Shown: positions 42,842 through 53,219, counted from the first letter of the stretch. The stretch: DNA of 64,000 nucleotides from Pectobacterium cacticida (GCF_036885195.1 NZ_CP133656.1:2294001-2358000); one strand, 5' to 3'. Notes: generated by a model from the sequence alone, not told the origin. Program-made: numbers and translations.

Positions 42842-45800
42842 TCATGGTAGCCAAATCTTCTTTATAACTTCCAAATTTTTCTGATCAAGCATCCAGTTTT
42901 CTTGAACTTCACGTTTCAGCATAGCGCCAACTGTTCTGGCCGAATTAATATCATCGATATATTGGCTCATTGCCATAGACCAGTCCTTGTATCTATTTTT
43001 CACTGGGTTAACGGAAAGTCTGCTTTTGTAGCATACAACATCGCTGCATATAACTGGTATTCCACATATACCAAGCTCTAATAAGCGAATATTATTACGC
43101 GATCGATTTGCAGTATTATCAGCCAACGGTGCTATTGCAAAATCAAGATTGAGAGAAACTAGCTGCTGAGGATAATATTTAAAACCATGATAGCGATGAT
43201 ATTCATGAATAAACGGTTTCAGTTTAAGAGGACAAGTTCCCAAAAAGACCCATGTAACGTGGCGAGAAAAATTACGGATGACATTAGAAACCAACTCAAT
43301 ATCTTCACCACTTAGATCTAACGTTATACACCCTACTCGAGGCTTATCGCTTACCTTCTCTGTGATGGCAAGATCATTCCAGTAATGAGGTAAATATGTA
43401 GGCAGAACCCGAATATCGTGATGTAATCTGCCGTATTTCTCAACTAATACTTCAGATCCGACAATCACCCTATCAAAAGAAGCTAAACTCTCTTTTATTT
43501 TATTCAAGTGTTCTTTTTTACTTTTACCATCATCAAAATTATTTGATTCAAAATAATTCATATCATAAATAGAAAAACAATCTTTTATTGATTTGAAATT
43601 AACTATTTGTCTACTTCGAATAGGATTCTGAGTAATGACAACATTAGGCTGTATTTGTAAAAAATCAGAGATGCCAGTAGGTTCTGAAGCCACTGCTCCA
43701 TCAACCATTCCGTTGTATCGCATTTTATTAAAAGGCTCGTCTAACCGATATGTTCCTACGGGATTACGATCACCAGAAAATATCATTACGCGAGGTAACG
43801 GTTGAGGCTCTAGCGATAGTCCGTACGGCCTGATATCCTTTTTTATTTTATAATCTTTGACTAATGATAAGTTCTTATTATAGGCAGGATCATTAGCAAT
43901 AACATCTCCCCACTTACAATAGATACCCATCTCCTGTTCTGAATAAGTTTCGTTGCTCCTGTCTTTTTTTACCGGAGATAAATCAGTTGCAACAATAGAG
44001 TAAGGAGTCCAAACAATAAGATAACCCGCCGCACGGATTTTTAAACTTAAATCGATATCACCAAGACACCCCTCGGTTAATGATTCATCTATTCCACCAA
44101 CATCTTGGTAAATAGAACGCTTAATAAGTAAACATAATAAAGGAAGCGCACTGTAATTTTGTTCTATTGCTAAACGATGCATATAACCTGGAGCCGAGTA
44201 GTGACTTCCGATAAAAGGACTTTCCCCTATACCGTTGAGCCCAAGAACCATTCCTGCTGAATAAATTTTTTCATTTAGATTAATGACTTTACTGCCAACA
44301 CACCCTACGTCATCACGCAGGCAATGATTGACTAAATTTTCAAGCCATTCATCATGTGCAGGGAAAACCCCTACATCAAGCAAGAGTAAATAATCACCAG
44401 ATGCCTGATTGGCCGCGATATTGTTAAGTCTTGCGCGACTTTTCTGATATGGAGACAGTATAACTTTTATCCTGTTGGGATCAATTTTACTGACTTCTTC
44501 CAGCCAGTAGCGATTCTCTTCAATTCCAGCATAGCAACTTAGAACTAAAATTTCATAATGGGGATATTTAGATTTTTCCAATATTCCCATGACACAGCGC
44601 TGCAATATATTAAGCTTACCATTATCGATGATAACGATACTAATTTTAGGCAAATCCTTCTTATGATCATAAATAACCCTACATCCACCAGAAGCATTGT
44701 GTAAGATCAAACCATTCATATAACCCTTTGCACTTAAATAGTTACTGACCAATTGCTCAGTTTTACTACTATCTAACACTTGTTTTGATTCACTGATTAA
44801 CAAAGGCTCAGAAAAATGGCCGACACTTTCATTCCCTTTTTCTGTAATCACCCTCATAAAAATATCGAAATCAAAAAAATCAGGAGTAATCTCATTACAG
44901 AAAACAGTGTCTTTAAATATTCTTTTATGGAAGTAGCAACCAACAAAAAATGCGCTAGGGAAACCAAGAAAATAATCAATACTAAAATCAGGCAAAAAAG
45001 CAGATTCTAATCCACCAGTTTCGTTAATAAATATCTTATCAGGATAAACAACACTATATTCACTTATTTTGTTCAAGTAACATATAGCAGAAAAAATTCC
45101 GTCCGTGATAAATGTAACACCAGCTCTCACGTACTGAAACCAATCAACACACTGATCTATCACAATATTTTTTATTGCATCGCTTAGCTTTGTTTTTCCA
45201 CACAATGAAACCCAAGACTCAAAATCTTTAGAAATAGTATATTCTTCATCAGTAAAAATAATACAATTTAATCTTGAATACATCTGCTTCACAGGCAATA
45301 AAGATTCTAATGTCGTTAAAACTTCATGCCAACATTTAGAATGGTCATAGATGCAAACACAAATAGTTTGTGGTGATACTAATTTATTAATACTTTTGAA
45401 AACCAAAGAGACTCTTTCTGGAGAAAGTGCCTGCTGCTTAATCCATGCAACTACATTCTCTTCATAGCTATTATCATAATAATTCTGTGCTTTATCTTGC
45501 GTAATATTCAGAAAGGTTAATAATTGCTGGTTGGATACACTCTCTAGCCCTTCATAAAACTCTTTATATCTGTAAAGAGTTGCTCTTACTCGTTCCAATT
45601 CATACGGGGAATCATTCCAAGCAAAATCGGCATTACCCACATCTTTCGAGGTATTCTCCGTGATGGCATATTTTTCATATCCCAATGCAACCCTTGCAAC
45701 TACAGGACAACCACATAATCCTGCTAATGCGCAGGTACCAGACGATTCGTAAGAATACAAAACACGCCCACGTTTAAGAACCCTAGCAAGTTCATGCAGT

Positions 45801-46342
45801 GATAAAGGCTGTTCCATCGATAAAACCATTATGTTTTCAGGTAATGTCGAAAAATCGATAGAACTGCGTGGGACCCGATTTAAATACAAAATATCAAGAT
45901 CTTTCTCTTTTACATCATCACAAAACACTGACAAATCATAAGTCGATATTGTCAATAAATTCACATTTGCTTCATTTTCAGCAAATTCCTGTCGATAGAA
46001 GAAAAAAAGATCTTCCTCACCTGCATTAATACTATTACCGTTCAGAACCCCTTCTCTATTCAGCATGTATCGGACACAAATAGGCGCTTGCAAAGGGTTA
46101 CCTGATACTATTTCAGGATAAACTGCGATAAATATTTTTCCAGATTCTTTATATTCGCTAAATTTTTCAGAAGTTAATTGAGGCGTGTTCCATTCAGGAT
46201 TAGTTACTGGAGAAATAATGTATGCTTCACCACCATGAGCGTTAATGAGATGGCAAAGACGATGCACTACCTGAACTCCAAGAGAAGATTCAATATAACT
46301 AGGAGCAGTAATTACATAAGGATATTTAAATTTTTTTCCCAT
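42842..46342 (-). CDS. Very large multi-domain glycosyltransferase, GT2 site altered
   Basis: A 1166-aa protein. The N-terminal 550 residues are unlike named families but include sugar-nucleotide-like segments. A GT2-type domain lies at about residues 563-790 (KISIVIIDNGKLNILQRC, CLGDIDLSLKIRAAGY). A GT4/GT1-like C-terminal domain follows at about 847-1166 (RVMIFSGDRNPVGTYR, LDFAIAPLADN, LLELGICGIPVICSD). It is a paralogue of the 1227-aa neighbour. Where that protein has the metal-binding NND (FLNNDTEI), this one reads LLDVGVF, so the GT2 domain may be inactive. Probably a flagellin glycosyltransferase; substrate unknown. Confidence 0.75.
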   Translation of the reverse strand: MGKKFKYPYVITAPSYIESSLGVQVVHRLCHLINAHGGEAYIISPVTNPEWNTPQLTSEKFSEYKESGKIFIAVYPEIVSGNPLQAPICVRYMLNREGVLNGNSINAGEEDLFFFYRQEFAENEANVNLLTISTYDLSVFCDDVKEKDLDILYLNRVPRSSIDFSTLPENIMVLSMEQPLSLHELARVLKRGRVLYSYESSGTCALAGLCGCPVVARVALGYEKYAITENTSKDVGNADFAWNDSPYELERVRATLYRYKEFYEGLESVSNQQLLTFLNITQDKAQNYYDNSYEENVVAWIKQQALSPERVSLVFKSINKLVSPQTICVCIYDHSKCWHEVLTTLESLLPVKQMYSRLNCIIFTDEEYTISKDFESWVSLCGKTKLSDAIKNIVIDQCVDWFQYVRAGVTFITDGIFSAICYLNKISEYSVVYPDKIFINETGGLESAFLPDFSIDYFLGFPSAFFVGCYFHKRIFKDTVFCNEITPDFFDFDIFMRVITEKGNESVGHFSEPLLISESKQVLDSSKTEQLVSNYLSAKGYMNGLILHNASGGCRVIYDHKKDLPKISIVIIDNGKLNILQRCVMGILEKSKYPHYEILVLSCYAGIEENRYWLEEVSKIDPNRIKVILSPYQKSRARLNNIAANQASGDYLLLLDVGVFPAHDEWLENLVNHCLRDDVGCVGSKVINLNEKIYSAGMVLGLNGIGESPFIGSHYSAPGYMHRLAIEQNYSALPLLCLLIKRSIYQDVGGIDESLTEGCLGDIDLSLKIRAAGYLIVWTPYSIVATDLSPVKKDRSNETYSEQEMGIYCKWGDVIANDPAYNKNLSLVKDYKIKKDIRPYGLSLEPQPLPRVMIFSGDRNPVGTYRLDEPFNKMRYNGMVDGAVASEPTGISDFLQIQPNVVITQNPIRSRQIVNFKSIKDCFSIYDMNYFESNNFDDGKSKKEHLNKIKESLASFDRVIVGSEVLVEKYGRLHHDIRVLPTYLPHYWNDLAITEKVSDKPRVGCITLDLSGEDIELVSNVIRNFSRHVTWVFLGTCPLKLKPFIHEYHRYHGFKYYPQQLVSLNLDFAIAPLADNTANRSRNNIRLLELGICGIPVICSDVVCYKSRLSVNPVKNRYKDWSMAMSQYIDDINSARTVGAMLKREVQENWMLDQKNLEVIKKIWLP

Positions 46343-46485
46343 TGTTTATCCAAAAATTCAAGCGCACATATCCGCAATTAACGAAAAAAACACAATTGTT
46401 ATAAAAAATAAGGACGCTACCGCCCTTGGCTCTTCAGCAACCAACGCGCTATATCATCCTTATGTTGCGTTACTTCGCTATCTTG

Positions 46486-49400
46486 CTATTTCGGCAACCA
46501 GGCCCGTAGCCAATCTGTCAAGCCATCGCCTTCCAGCATCCAATCTTTATACACAGCATCTCTCAGTTGATCGCCCATTCTTGCGGTCTCATCCATGTCG
46601 GATAAATGCATACGAATGGCATCCATCCAATCTTTAAAACGATTACCTACACGCGTAACTGGCAACCCACAGCGATAAGGCTCTATATCAGTACAAATTA
46701 CAGGTACTCCACAGGCTCCTAACTCCATGAGCCGCAAATTACTTTTGCATTCATTAAACAAATTATGTTCTAACGGTACAAGCGCCAGATCAAGATTTAA
46801 GCTAGCAGTCTTCTGTGGATAATATTCGATAGGAACTCCTGCGTGAAATTCACATTTCACTCCTTCAGGTTTCATTCCCATGAAAACCCATTCTACTTCA
46901 TCTTCAAGCGCTTTCACCACTGAGCGGAGAATAGCCAAGTCACCTTTATGGCTACTTCCGCCAGCCCATCCCACACGGGGTTTATGCCCTTGCTGACGCA
47001 GGCTCGTCAAGCCTTTCCACCATGACGCAGGTAGCCGATTATAAGCAATACGAATATCCGGATGGTACGCTGAATAGGCTTCAGCTAGGGCTGGAGTAGA
47101 AACCACAACCCAATCAACAGATTCCAGCGATCTCCTGAAATTTTTAATTAACTGTTGTGAGAACGCTTTTCTATTACCGCTATTGATAGGAATATTAAGA
47201 ATGTAGTCATCGAATTCCGCAACAATTGATGAACGAGTATATTTGCGATACTGAGCCACCATTTCCGGCGTCTGGACTCCAGCAGCTGATTGAACAATTA
47301 CAACATCGGGTTCCATATCAACAGCATCAACCAGCTTGGGTACACCATGCTTCAGCCCGCCCTCTATAAGCATCTCTCGTTCTAATGCCTGAAAAGGGAA
47401 AATGACACGGTAATGACCGCATCCATGCCAATCACTATGGCTCCCAATAATCACAGGCAGAGGCCGCCCGGGTAGCGCCCGGTGACACCTTGCCATTTCC
47501 GGTGTCAAAGCAAACCCAGGTGCATATTTACCGTATGCCGGATGGTAGCATGGATCATTTGCCAATTGCGGCAACCAGCGTTCATAGAGTGAGTCAATAT
47601 CTGACTTTTGCGGTAACGGTGGCAACTTAAAGTGCTGTTGTAATAAGCGAGATGCTCCGCCTAAATGCATCACTTGAGCATCGGGAGTCCATACAACCAG
47701 ATAGCCCTGTTGCTGTGCTTTCAGAGCAAGATCAACATCGCCAAAGTAAACAGGATACTGTTCTTCATCAAAGCCACCCAATTCAACATAAACATCACGC
47801 CGCATCATCATGCAAGCTGCGCTAACTGCGCTGACGTTGTGGGTAGTACATAGCCGATTCATATAGCCTTTCGAATCAGAGCTTTTGCCCTGAAACGCAA
47901 TTGCCGCACTATCGTTCATACCTAAAACAATACCTCCGTGCTGTATACGGCCATCCTCAAACAGTAGTTTAGCCCCAACGATGCCCACCTCAGGGCGCAA
48001 TGCATGATTTAATAGAGCATCCAACCAATCCCCATTTGTGATTTCGGTATCATTATTAAGAAAAAGTAGAACATCGCCTTTTGCTTTTTGAGCAGCAAAA
48101 TTATTAATAGCGGAAAAATTAAACGGATGTGGCCACGACAATACTTGAACCTGTGTTAATTCCATTGCAGCAAGTTGTCTTAAATATTGACAAGTTCCCG
48201 CTTCTGTCGACTGATTATCTACGATTAACAATTCATAGTTGAGGTATTGCGTACGTTCCATCAGTGTTTCGATACATCGGCTAATAACCGGTAGGTGATC
48301 GCGCGTAGGAATAATAATGGAAACAAGCGGCTTATTTGCGTGTTGATATTGAATACGACATATCCCATCATCGTAATGTCTTGAAACAACAGCATCGACA
48401 TGACAACGAGAAAGATGGCGTTGAATAATATCAGGATAGTGCTGCATGACACTATCACTGTTCAACCAATCGAATAATGGATCTGTGGTATAAACCAGCA
48501 CTTCTGGAATATGCCTAATAGCTTGTGGCCCTTCTTGCTCGATCACTTGCCAAACGACATCATGCAGCTCTAGAAATTCGCCTATCGAAGGAATGATACC
48601 TTGCTGGCGCAAAGTTGATACATCAACAGCTAAGTTACGTCCTATATAGGGAAAACTGCGCAACATATCAATATTACACTCAGGTTTGAGCATTGGGTTT
48701 TCTGCTTTTCCTTCTTTCAGAATCGCTTCGTCAAAATAGAAGGCTCTTGCCGAAGGGAAACGCAGGCGGTGCTCTGCTAATAATAATGATGCATGCGGGA
48801 GTAAACGTTCCCCAGCACGTAAAACTATCAGGTAGGATGTCGATGTTTTAGCCAGAACATCATTTAGTGGGCTTTTCTGATTTGGGTCAGATGATAACCA
48901 TATGGCGGACCCAGGAGCATCTGCACAAATGAAATCATTAGAGGTCAATACATAGACCTCCTTGGCCAAGTAAAATTGTTCATAAATACTAGCTAATGAA
49001 GCAACTATGGCATTATAGTCGTTTGATTGTGCCAGCACCGCGATACTTAAATTACCGGTTTCAGGATAAGCATGAATAAAAGCTTGCAATAAATCACGCC
49101 GAGCAGGGCTGATCAAACGCTCACCTAGCCACTTATCTACAGAATAGAAGGGCTTGGTTTTATCTTTTAATGTTAAGTTATGAAGAGCAAGTCTTTGCAG
49201 TTCCTGATCGGTTATCGTTTTAAGCGTAGGCCTTGGTAAACTGTTTAATAATGATGGTAGCGCTTTAGATAACCGCCAGGATTTATTATAGTAACCCGCA
49301 CGCTGTTGAATATATTCGACAGCCTGCTCGTAGTCATGATAAATATTGTATGCTACTTCTTCTGCAGAAAGTGATTTGCCTATCGTTTCCTCACGAAATA

Positions 49401-50169
49401 CATTTCCCTCTAGCAACTCATTGGTAATATATCCAATGAATAAATCACCTTGATACAGATAAGCTGGCCTTCCTGCACACAACGCACATTGAGCAATAAT
49501 TCCATTTGCAACAATAGCGTCAAAATCGATAATGACTTTATTATTGACCCATTGTTCACGACTCAAAATCTCACAAACGATCGAAAATTTGCCTAATTCA
49601 CTTATCAATGCGTTGAGCATGGGTGTTGTTTCTTCCACCACAATAAGTATTTTTTTAGGTCGGCTATTATGAGCAGACGAAACAAGTGGGAAATAAGAAT
49701 CAGGAACGACGTGTGGGAATACAGACGCCAAAGAGTCGACTATTCCACTGTTATTCAAAAAATCGGTAAGCCGAGGTAGTGTAACTAATGCTCGGTCACA
49801 TAAACGGTTTTCAAGTATAATATCAGCGGATGCAGACTCTCGACTATCTAAGGACTGATGATCAAATATAATATTTGTTGTAATACCTCCATTAATTAAT
49901 CTGTCTAACATACTTGTATTTAGTGAAAAATACTGAATCCATAATAAATCATAATTTCCATCAAACACATAACTAACGTCATCAGTGACAAAAACTGATT
50001 TATCAGAAAACCTATTGCCTATTAAATCTTTTACACAAGCAGCATATTGGTAGCAATAAACATCAACATGCCAACCGTTATCAACAAATCCACCAATCAG
50101 ATTCAGCATAGCTAGCGTATCATCTCTGTAATCGGTAAGCTGAAGTGTGCTGATAAAAACGTGTGGCAT
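46486..50169 (-). CDS. Very large multi-domain glycosyltransferase (first of the locus)
   Basis: A 1227-aa protein. An N-terminal GT4-like region lies at about residues 1-330, then a region with a first GT2-like fold (about 370-590). A complete GT2 domain spans about 610-835, with VSIIIPTRDHLPVISRC, the metal motif LFLNNDTEI and VYFGDVDLALKAQQQGY. A GT4-like C-terminal domain spans about 875-1227 (PVIIGSHSDWHGCGHYR, LMELGACGVPVICTD). Such multi-module enzymes build short glycans of two or three sugars. It lies 249 bp after the last fliC in the same direction, which makes flagellin the likely acceptor. Confidence 0.8.
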   Translation of the reverse strand: MPHVFISTLQLTDYRDDTLAMLNLIGGFVDNGWHVDVYCYQYAACVKDLIGNRFSDKSVFVTDDVSYVFDGNYDLLWIQYFSLNTSMLDRLINGGITTNIIFDHQSLDSRESASADIILENRLCDRALVTLPRLTDFLNNSGIVDSLASVFPHVVPDSYFPLVSSAHNSRPKKILIVVEETTPMLNALISELGKFSIVCEILSREQWVNNKVIIDFDAIVANGIIAQCALCAGRPAYLYQGDLFIGYITNELLEGNVFREETIGKSLSAEEVAYNIYHDYEQAVEYIQQRAGYYNKSWRLSKALPSLLNSLPRPTLKTITDQELQRLALHNLTLKDKTKPFYSVDKWLGERLISPARRDLLQAFIHAYPETGNLSIAVLAQSNDYNAIVASLASIYEQFYLAKEVYVLTSNDFICADAPGSAIWLSSDPNQKSPLNDVLAKTSTSYLIVLRAGERLLPHASLLLAEHRLRFPSARAFYFDEAILKEGKAENPMLKPECNIDMLRSFPYIGRNLAVDVSTLRQQGIIPSIGEFLELHDVVWQVIEQEGPQAIRHIPEVLVYTTDPLFDWLNSDSVMQHYPDIIQRHLSRCHVDAVVSRHYDDGICRIQYQHANKPLVSIIIPTRDHLPVISRCIETLMERTQYLNYELLIVDNQSTEAGTCQYLRQLAAMELTQVQVLSWPHPFNFSAINNFAAQKAKGDVLLFLNNDTEITNGDWLDALLNHALRPEVGIVGAKLLFEDGRIQHGGIVLGMNDSAAIAFQGKSSDSKGYMNRLCTTHNVSAVSAACMMMRRDVYVELGGFDEEQYPVYFGDVDLALKAQQQGYLVVWTPDAQVMHLGGASRLLQQHFKLPPLPQKSDIDSLYERWLPQLANDPCYHPAYGKYAPGFALTPEMARCHRALPGRPLPVIIGSHSDWHGCGHYRVIFPFQALEREMLIEGGLKHGVPKLVDAVDMEPDVVIVQSAAGVQTPEMVAQYRKYTRSSIVAEFDDYILNIPINSGNRKAFSQQLIKNFRRSLESVDWVVVSTPALAEAYSAYHPDIRIAYNRLPASWWKGLTSLRQQGHKPRVGWAGGSSHKGDLAILRSVVKALEDEVEWVFMGMKPEGVKCEFHAGVPIEYYPQKTASLNLDLALVPLEHNLFNECKSNLRLMELGACGVPVICTDIEPYRCGLPVTRVGNRFKDWMDAIRMHLSDMDETARMGDQLRDAVYKDWMLEGDGLTDWLRAWLPK

Positions 50170-50373
50170 AAGCAGAGGTGCCTTGTAGAAAGAGATATAA
50201 ATACAAGGTATTTTACGATAAAAAAAACAAATCTAACGGCAAATAAACCAGACAATATCCATGTTTTTTAAAGCATTGGTACTAAAAAATAGCATTTTTC
50301 TATAACAGATTTTATTGCAGCGGATTCTCTTTTTATATAAAAAATGCAACATACCTATGATATCGACATATAT

Positions 50374-50394
50374 AACCCGGCATAGAGCCGGGTT
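50374..50394 (-). terminator. Terminator after the fliC array
   Basis: AACCCGGC-TCTAT-GCCGGGTT on the minus strand forms an eight-pair stem, 25 bp after the last fliC stop. The tail (ATATATG) is AT-rich rather than T-only, so some read-through into the glycosyltransferase genes is possible. Confidence 0.65.
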
Positions 50395-50418
50395 GATAAT
50401 TGCGCTATTTATTTATCA

Positions 50419-51321
50419 TTAACGTAGCAGAGATAGAACTGTTTGCGGAACCTGATTCGCCTGCGATAACACGGAGGTCCCCGCCTGTTGCAAAATATTC
50501 GCTTTGGTCATATTTGACACTTCCACCGCATAATCTGCATCCTGAATCCGGCCTCGGGCGTTAGATAGGTTATTGATGGTGTTATTCACATTGGTTATCG
50601 TCGATTCGAAACGGTTCTGAATCGCACCCAGATTACTACGTGCAGTGTCCACCGCTTTCAATGCATCATCTACGGCAGCGACAATACCTTGAGCTAAACC
50701 ACTAGCAGGAGTACCAGTAACATAAGTGCCGCCAATATTTTTCACATCAGTTCCGCTGATTGCAGCAACCGCTGTAGACACGCCTGAAGCCAGACCAGAA
50801 TCCGCAGTTGTCGTTGCATTCACCAACGCGCCAGAATCAATCTCAATAACTTCATTGGCACCAGTGTTTGCCCCGACTTGAATATTGATGCCATCACTCG
50901 CAGAACCATCCAACAGATTCGTACCGTTGAACGATGCCGACTTAGCCACACGGTCAATTTCATCCAGACGTTGCTTCATTTCAGTGTAGATTGACCCCCG
51001 ATCGGTTTGACCGTTGGTATCATTGGCGGCCTGCACCGCTAACTCACGGATACGCTGTAAGTTATTGTTGATTTCGTTCAGGTTACCCTCTGCAGTTTGC
51101 GTCAGAGAAATACCATCGTTGGCGTTACGCGCCGCCTGAGTCAAACCTCTCACCTGCGCCGTCATGCGGTTAGCAATCGCCTGGCCAGCCGCATCATCTT
51201 TCGCACTATTGATACGCAAACCAGACGACAGACGCTCAATTGCGGTGCCCAATGAAGATTGCGATTTATTCAGGTTGTTCTGGGTAACCAGAGACATAAT
51301 GTTTGTATTAATCACTGCCAT
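50419..51321 (-). CDS. fliC: Flagellin, third gene of the tandem array
   Basis: Flagellin polymerises into the filament. The 300-aa protein has the conserved N-terminal D0/D1 (MAVINTNIMSLVTQNNLNKS) and C-terminal D1/D0 (ANILQQAGTSVLSQANQVPQ, end VLSLLR), and a short, variable central part at about residues 140-215. The stretch ERLSSGLRINSAKDDAAGQ is the flg22-like epitope sensed by plants. It is distinguished from the other two by a longer variable part (TDVKNIGGTYVTGTPAS). Only 28 bp separate it from the gene before, with no promoter of its own, so it depends on read-through. Confidence 0.97.
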   Translation of the reverse strand: MAVINTNIMSLVTQNNLNKSQSSLGTAIERLSSGLRINSAKDDAAGQAIANRMTAQVRGLTQAARNANDGISLTQTAEGNLNEINNNLQRIRELAVQAANDTNGQTDRGSIYTEMKQRLDEIDRVAKSASFNGTNLLDGSASDGINIQVGANTGANEVIEIDSGALVNATTTADSGLASGVSTAVAAISGTDVKNIGGTYVTGTPASGLAQGIVAAVDDALKAVDTARSNLGAIQNRFESTITNVNNTINNLSNARGRIQDADYAVEVSNMTKANILQQAGTSVLSQANQVPQTVLSLLR

Positions 51322-51349
51322 AATAGCGGTTCCTTAATCAAATTTATCA

Positions 51350-52237
51350 TTAACGCAGCAGAGAGAGAACCGTCTGCGGAACCTGATTCGCCTGCGACAA
51401 TACGGAGGTCCCCGCCTGTTGCAGAATATTCGCTTTGGTCATGTTTGACACTTCCACCGCATAATCCGCATCCTGAATCCGGCCTCGGGCGTTAGACAGG
51501 TTATTGATGGTGTTATTCACATTGGTGATCGTCGATTCAAAACGATTTTGGATCGCCCCCAGATTACTACGCGCAGTATCCACCGCTTTTAGCGCAGTAT
51601 CTACAGCGTCAACAATATCTTGCGCCAATCCACCAGAACCACCAATGCTTGAAGCACCTGTCCCACCTTTAATGGCTTCAACCGCAGTCAATACATCAGC
51701 AGCAAGACCTGACTTACCTGAATCTGTCGTTGCATTCACCAACGCACCAGAATCAATCTTAATAACTTCATTGGCACCAGTGTTTGCCCCGACCTGAATA
51801 TTGATACCACCGCTGGCCGAACCATTTAACAAATTCGTGCCATTGAACGATGCCGACTCAGCCACACGGTCAATTTCATCCAGACGTTGTTTCATTTCAG
51901 TGTAGATTGAGTCCCGATCGGTTTCACCATTGGTATCACTGGCAGCCTGCACCGCTAACTCACGGATACGCTGTAAGTTATTGTTGATTTCGTTCAGGTT
52001 ACCCTCTGCCGTTTGCGTCAGAGAAATACCATCATTGGCATTACGCGCCGCCTGGGTCAAACCTCTTACCTGCGCCGTCATGCGGTTAGCAATCGCCTGG
52101 CCAGCCGCGTCGTCTTTGGCACTATTGATACGCAAACCAGACGACAGACGCTCAATTGCGGTGCCCAGTGAAGATTGCGATTTATTCAGGTTGTTCTGGG
52201 TAACCAGAGACATAATGTTTGTATTAATCACTGCCAT
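51350..52237 (-). CDS. fliC: Flagellin, second gene of the tandem array
   Basis: A 295-aa flagellin. The first 97 residues are identical to those of the first array gene and nearly so to the third, and the last 75 are identical in all three. It differs at residues about 140-215 (SGKSGLAADVLTAVEAIKG) and at a few single positions (ETDRDSIYT for QTDRGSIYT). The spacer to the next gene (28 bp) is the same as that before it, including the GGAACCGC ribosome-binding region. The pattern suggests duplication with later homogenisation. Confidence 0.97.
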   Translation of the reverse strand: MAVINTNIMSLVTQNNLNKSQSSLGTAIERLSSGLRINSAKDDAAGQAIANRMTAQVRGLTQAARNANDGISLTQTAEGNLNEINNNLQRIRELAVQAASDTNGETDRDSIYTEMKQRLDEIDRVAESASFNGTNLLNGSASGGINIQVGANTGANEVIKIDSGALVNATTDSGKSGLAADVLTAVEAIKGGTGASSIGGSGGLAQDIVDAVDTALKAVDTARSNLGAIQNRFESTITNVNNTINNLSNARGRIQDADYAVEVSNMTKANILQQAGTSVLSQANQVPQTVLSLLR

Positions 52238-52265
52238 AATAGCGGTTCCTTAATCAAATTTATCA

Positions 52266-53153
52266 TTAACGCAGCAGAGAGAGAACTGTCTGCGGAACTT
52301 GATTCGCCTGCGACAATACGGAGGTCCCCGCCTGTTGCAGAATATTCGCTTTGGTCATATTTGACACTTCCACCGCATAATCCGCATCCTGAATCCGGCC
52401 TCGGGCGTTAGACAGGTTATTGATGGTGTTATTCACATTGGTGATCGTCGATTCAAAACGGTTTTGGATCGCCCCCAGATTACTACGAGCAGTGTCCACC
52501 GCTTTTAGCGCAATATCTACAGATTCGACAATTTTTTGTGCTAACCCACCAGAACCACCGATACCAGTTACCACACCAGTTGCTGTTGTTCCACTAATCA
52601 TTCCAACAGCAGTAGACACGCCTGAAGCCAAGCCGCCTGAAGTCTTCGCGTTGACCAACGCGCCAGAATCTATCTTAATAACTTCATCGGCTCCGGTGTT
52701 TGCCCCCACCTGAATGTTGATGCCACCACTCGCAGTACCATCTAATAGGTTCGTACCGTTGAACGAAGCCGAGCTAGCCACACGGTCAATTTCATCTAGA
52801 CGTTGCTTCATTTCAGTGTAGATTGACCCCCGATCGGTTTGACCGTTGGTATCACTGGCAGCCTGCACCGCTAACTCACGGATACGCTGTAAGTTATTGT
52901 TGATTTCGTTAAGGTTACCCTCTGCCGTTTGCGTCAGAGAAATACCATCGTTGGCATTACGCGCCGCCTGGGTCAAACCTCTCACCTGCGCCGTCATGCG
53001 GTTAGCAATCGCCTGGCCAGCCGCGTCGTCTTTGGCACTATTGATACGCAAACCAGACGACAGACGCTCGATTGCGGTGCCCAGTGAAGATTGCGATTTA
53101 TTCAGGTTGTTCTGGGTAACCAGAGACATAATGTTTGTATTAATCACTGCCAT
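52266..53153 (-). CDS. fliC: Flagellin, first (promoter-proximal) gene of the tandem array
   Basis: A 295-aa flagellin with the same conserved ends as its two copies and its own central segment (TSGGLASGVSTAVGMISGTTATGVV, split). A sigma-28 promoter lies about 70 bp upstream and is the only one found for the array. It is divergent from fliD, as fliC is in most enterobacteria. The short variable domain lacks the large D2/D3 domains seen in E. coli, so glycans attached to surface Ser/Thr residues may form most of the exposed surface. That last point is inference. Confidence 0.97.
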   Translation of the reverse strand: MAVINTNIMSLVTQNNLNKSQSSLGTAIERLSSGLRINSAKDDAAGQAIANRMTAQVRGLTQAARNANDGISLTQTAEGNLNEINNNLQRIRELAVQAASDTNGQTDRGSIYTEMKQRLDEIDRVASSASFNGTNLLDGTASGGINIQVGANTGADEVIKIDSGALVNAKTSGGLASGVSTAVGMISGTTATGVVTGIGGSGGLAQKIVESVDIALKAVDTARSNLGAIQNRFESTITNVNNTINNLSNARGRIQDADYAVEVSNMTKANILQQAGTSVLSQANQVPQTVLSLLR

Positions 53154-53219
53154 AATAGCGGTTCCTTTAAAAAATATAGTTTTCGGGTAAGACCCACGGG
53201 GTTCTCCCGTCGCTAAAAT

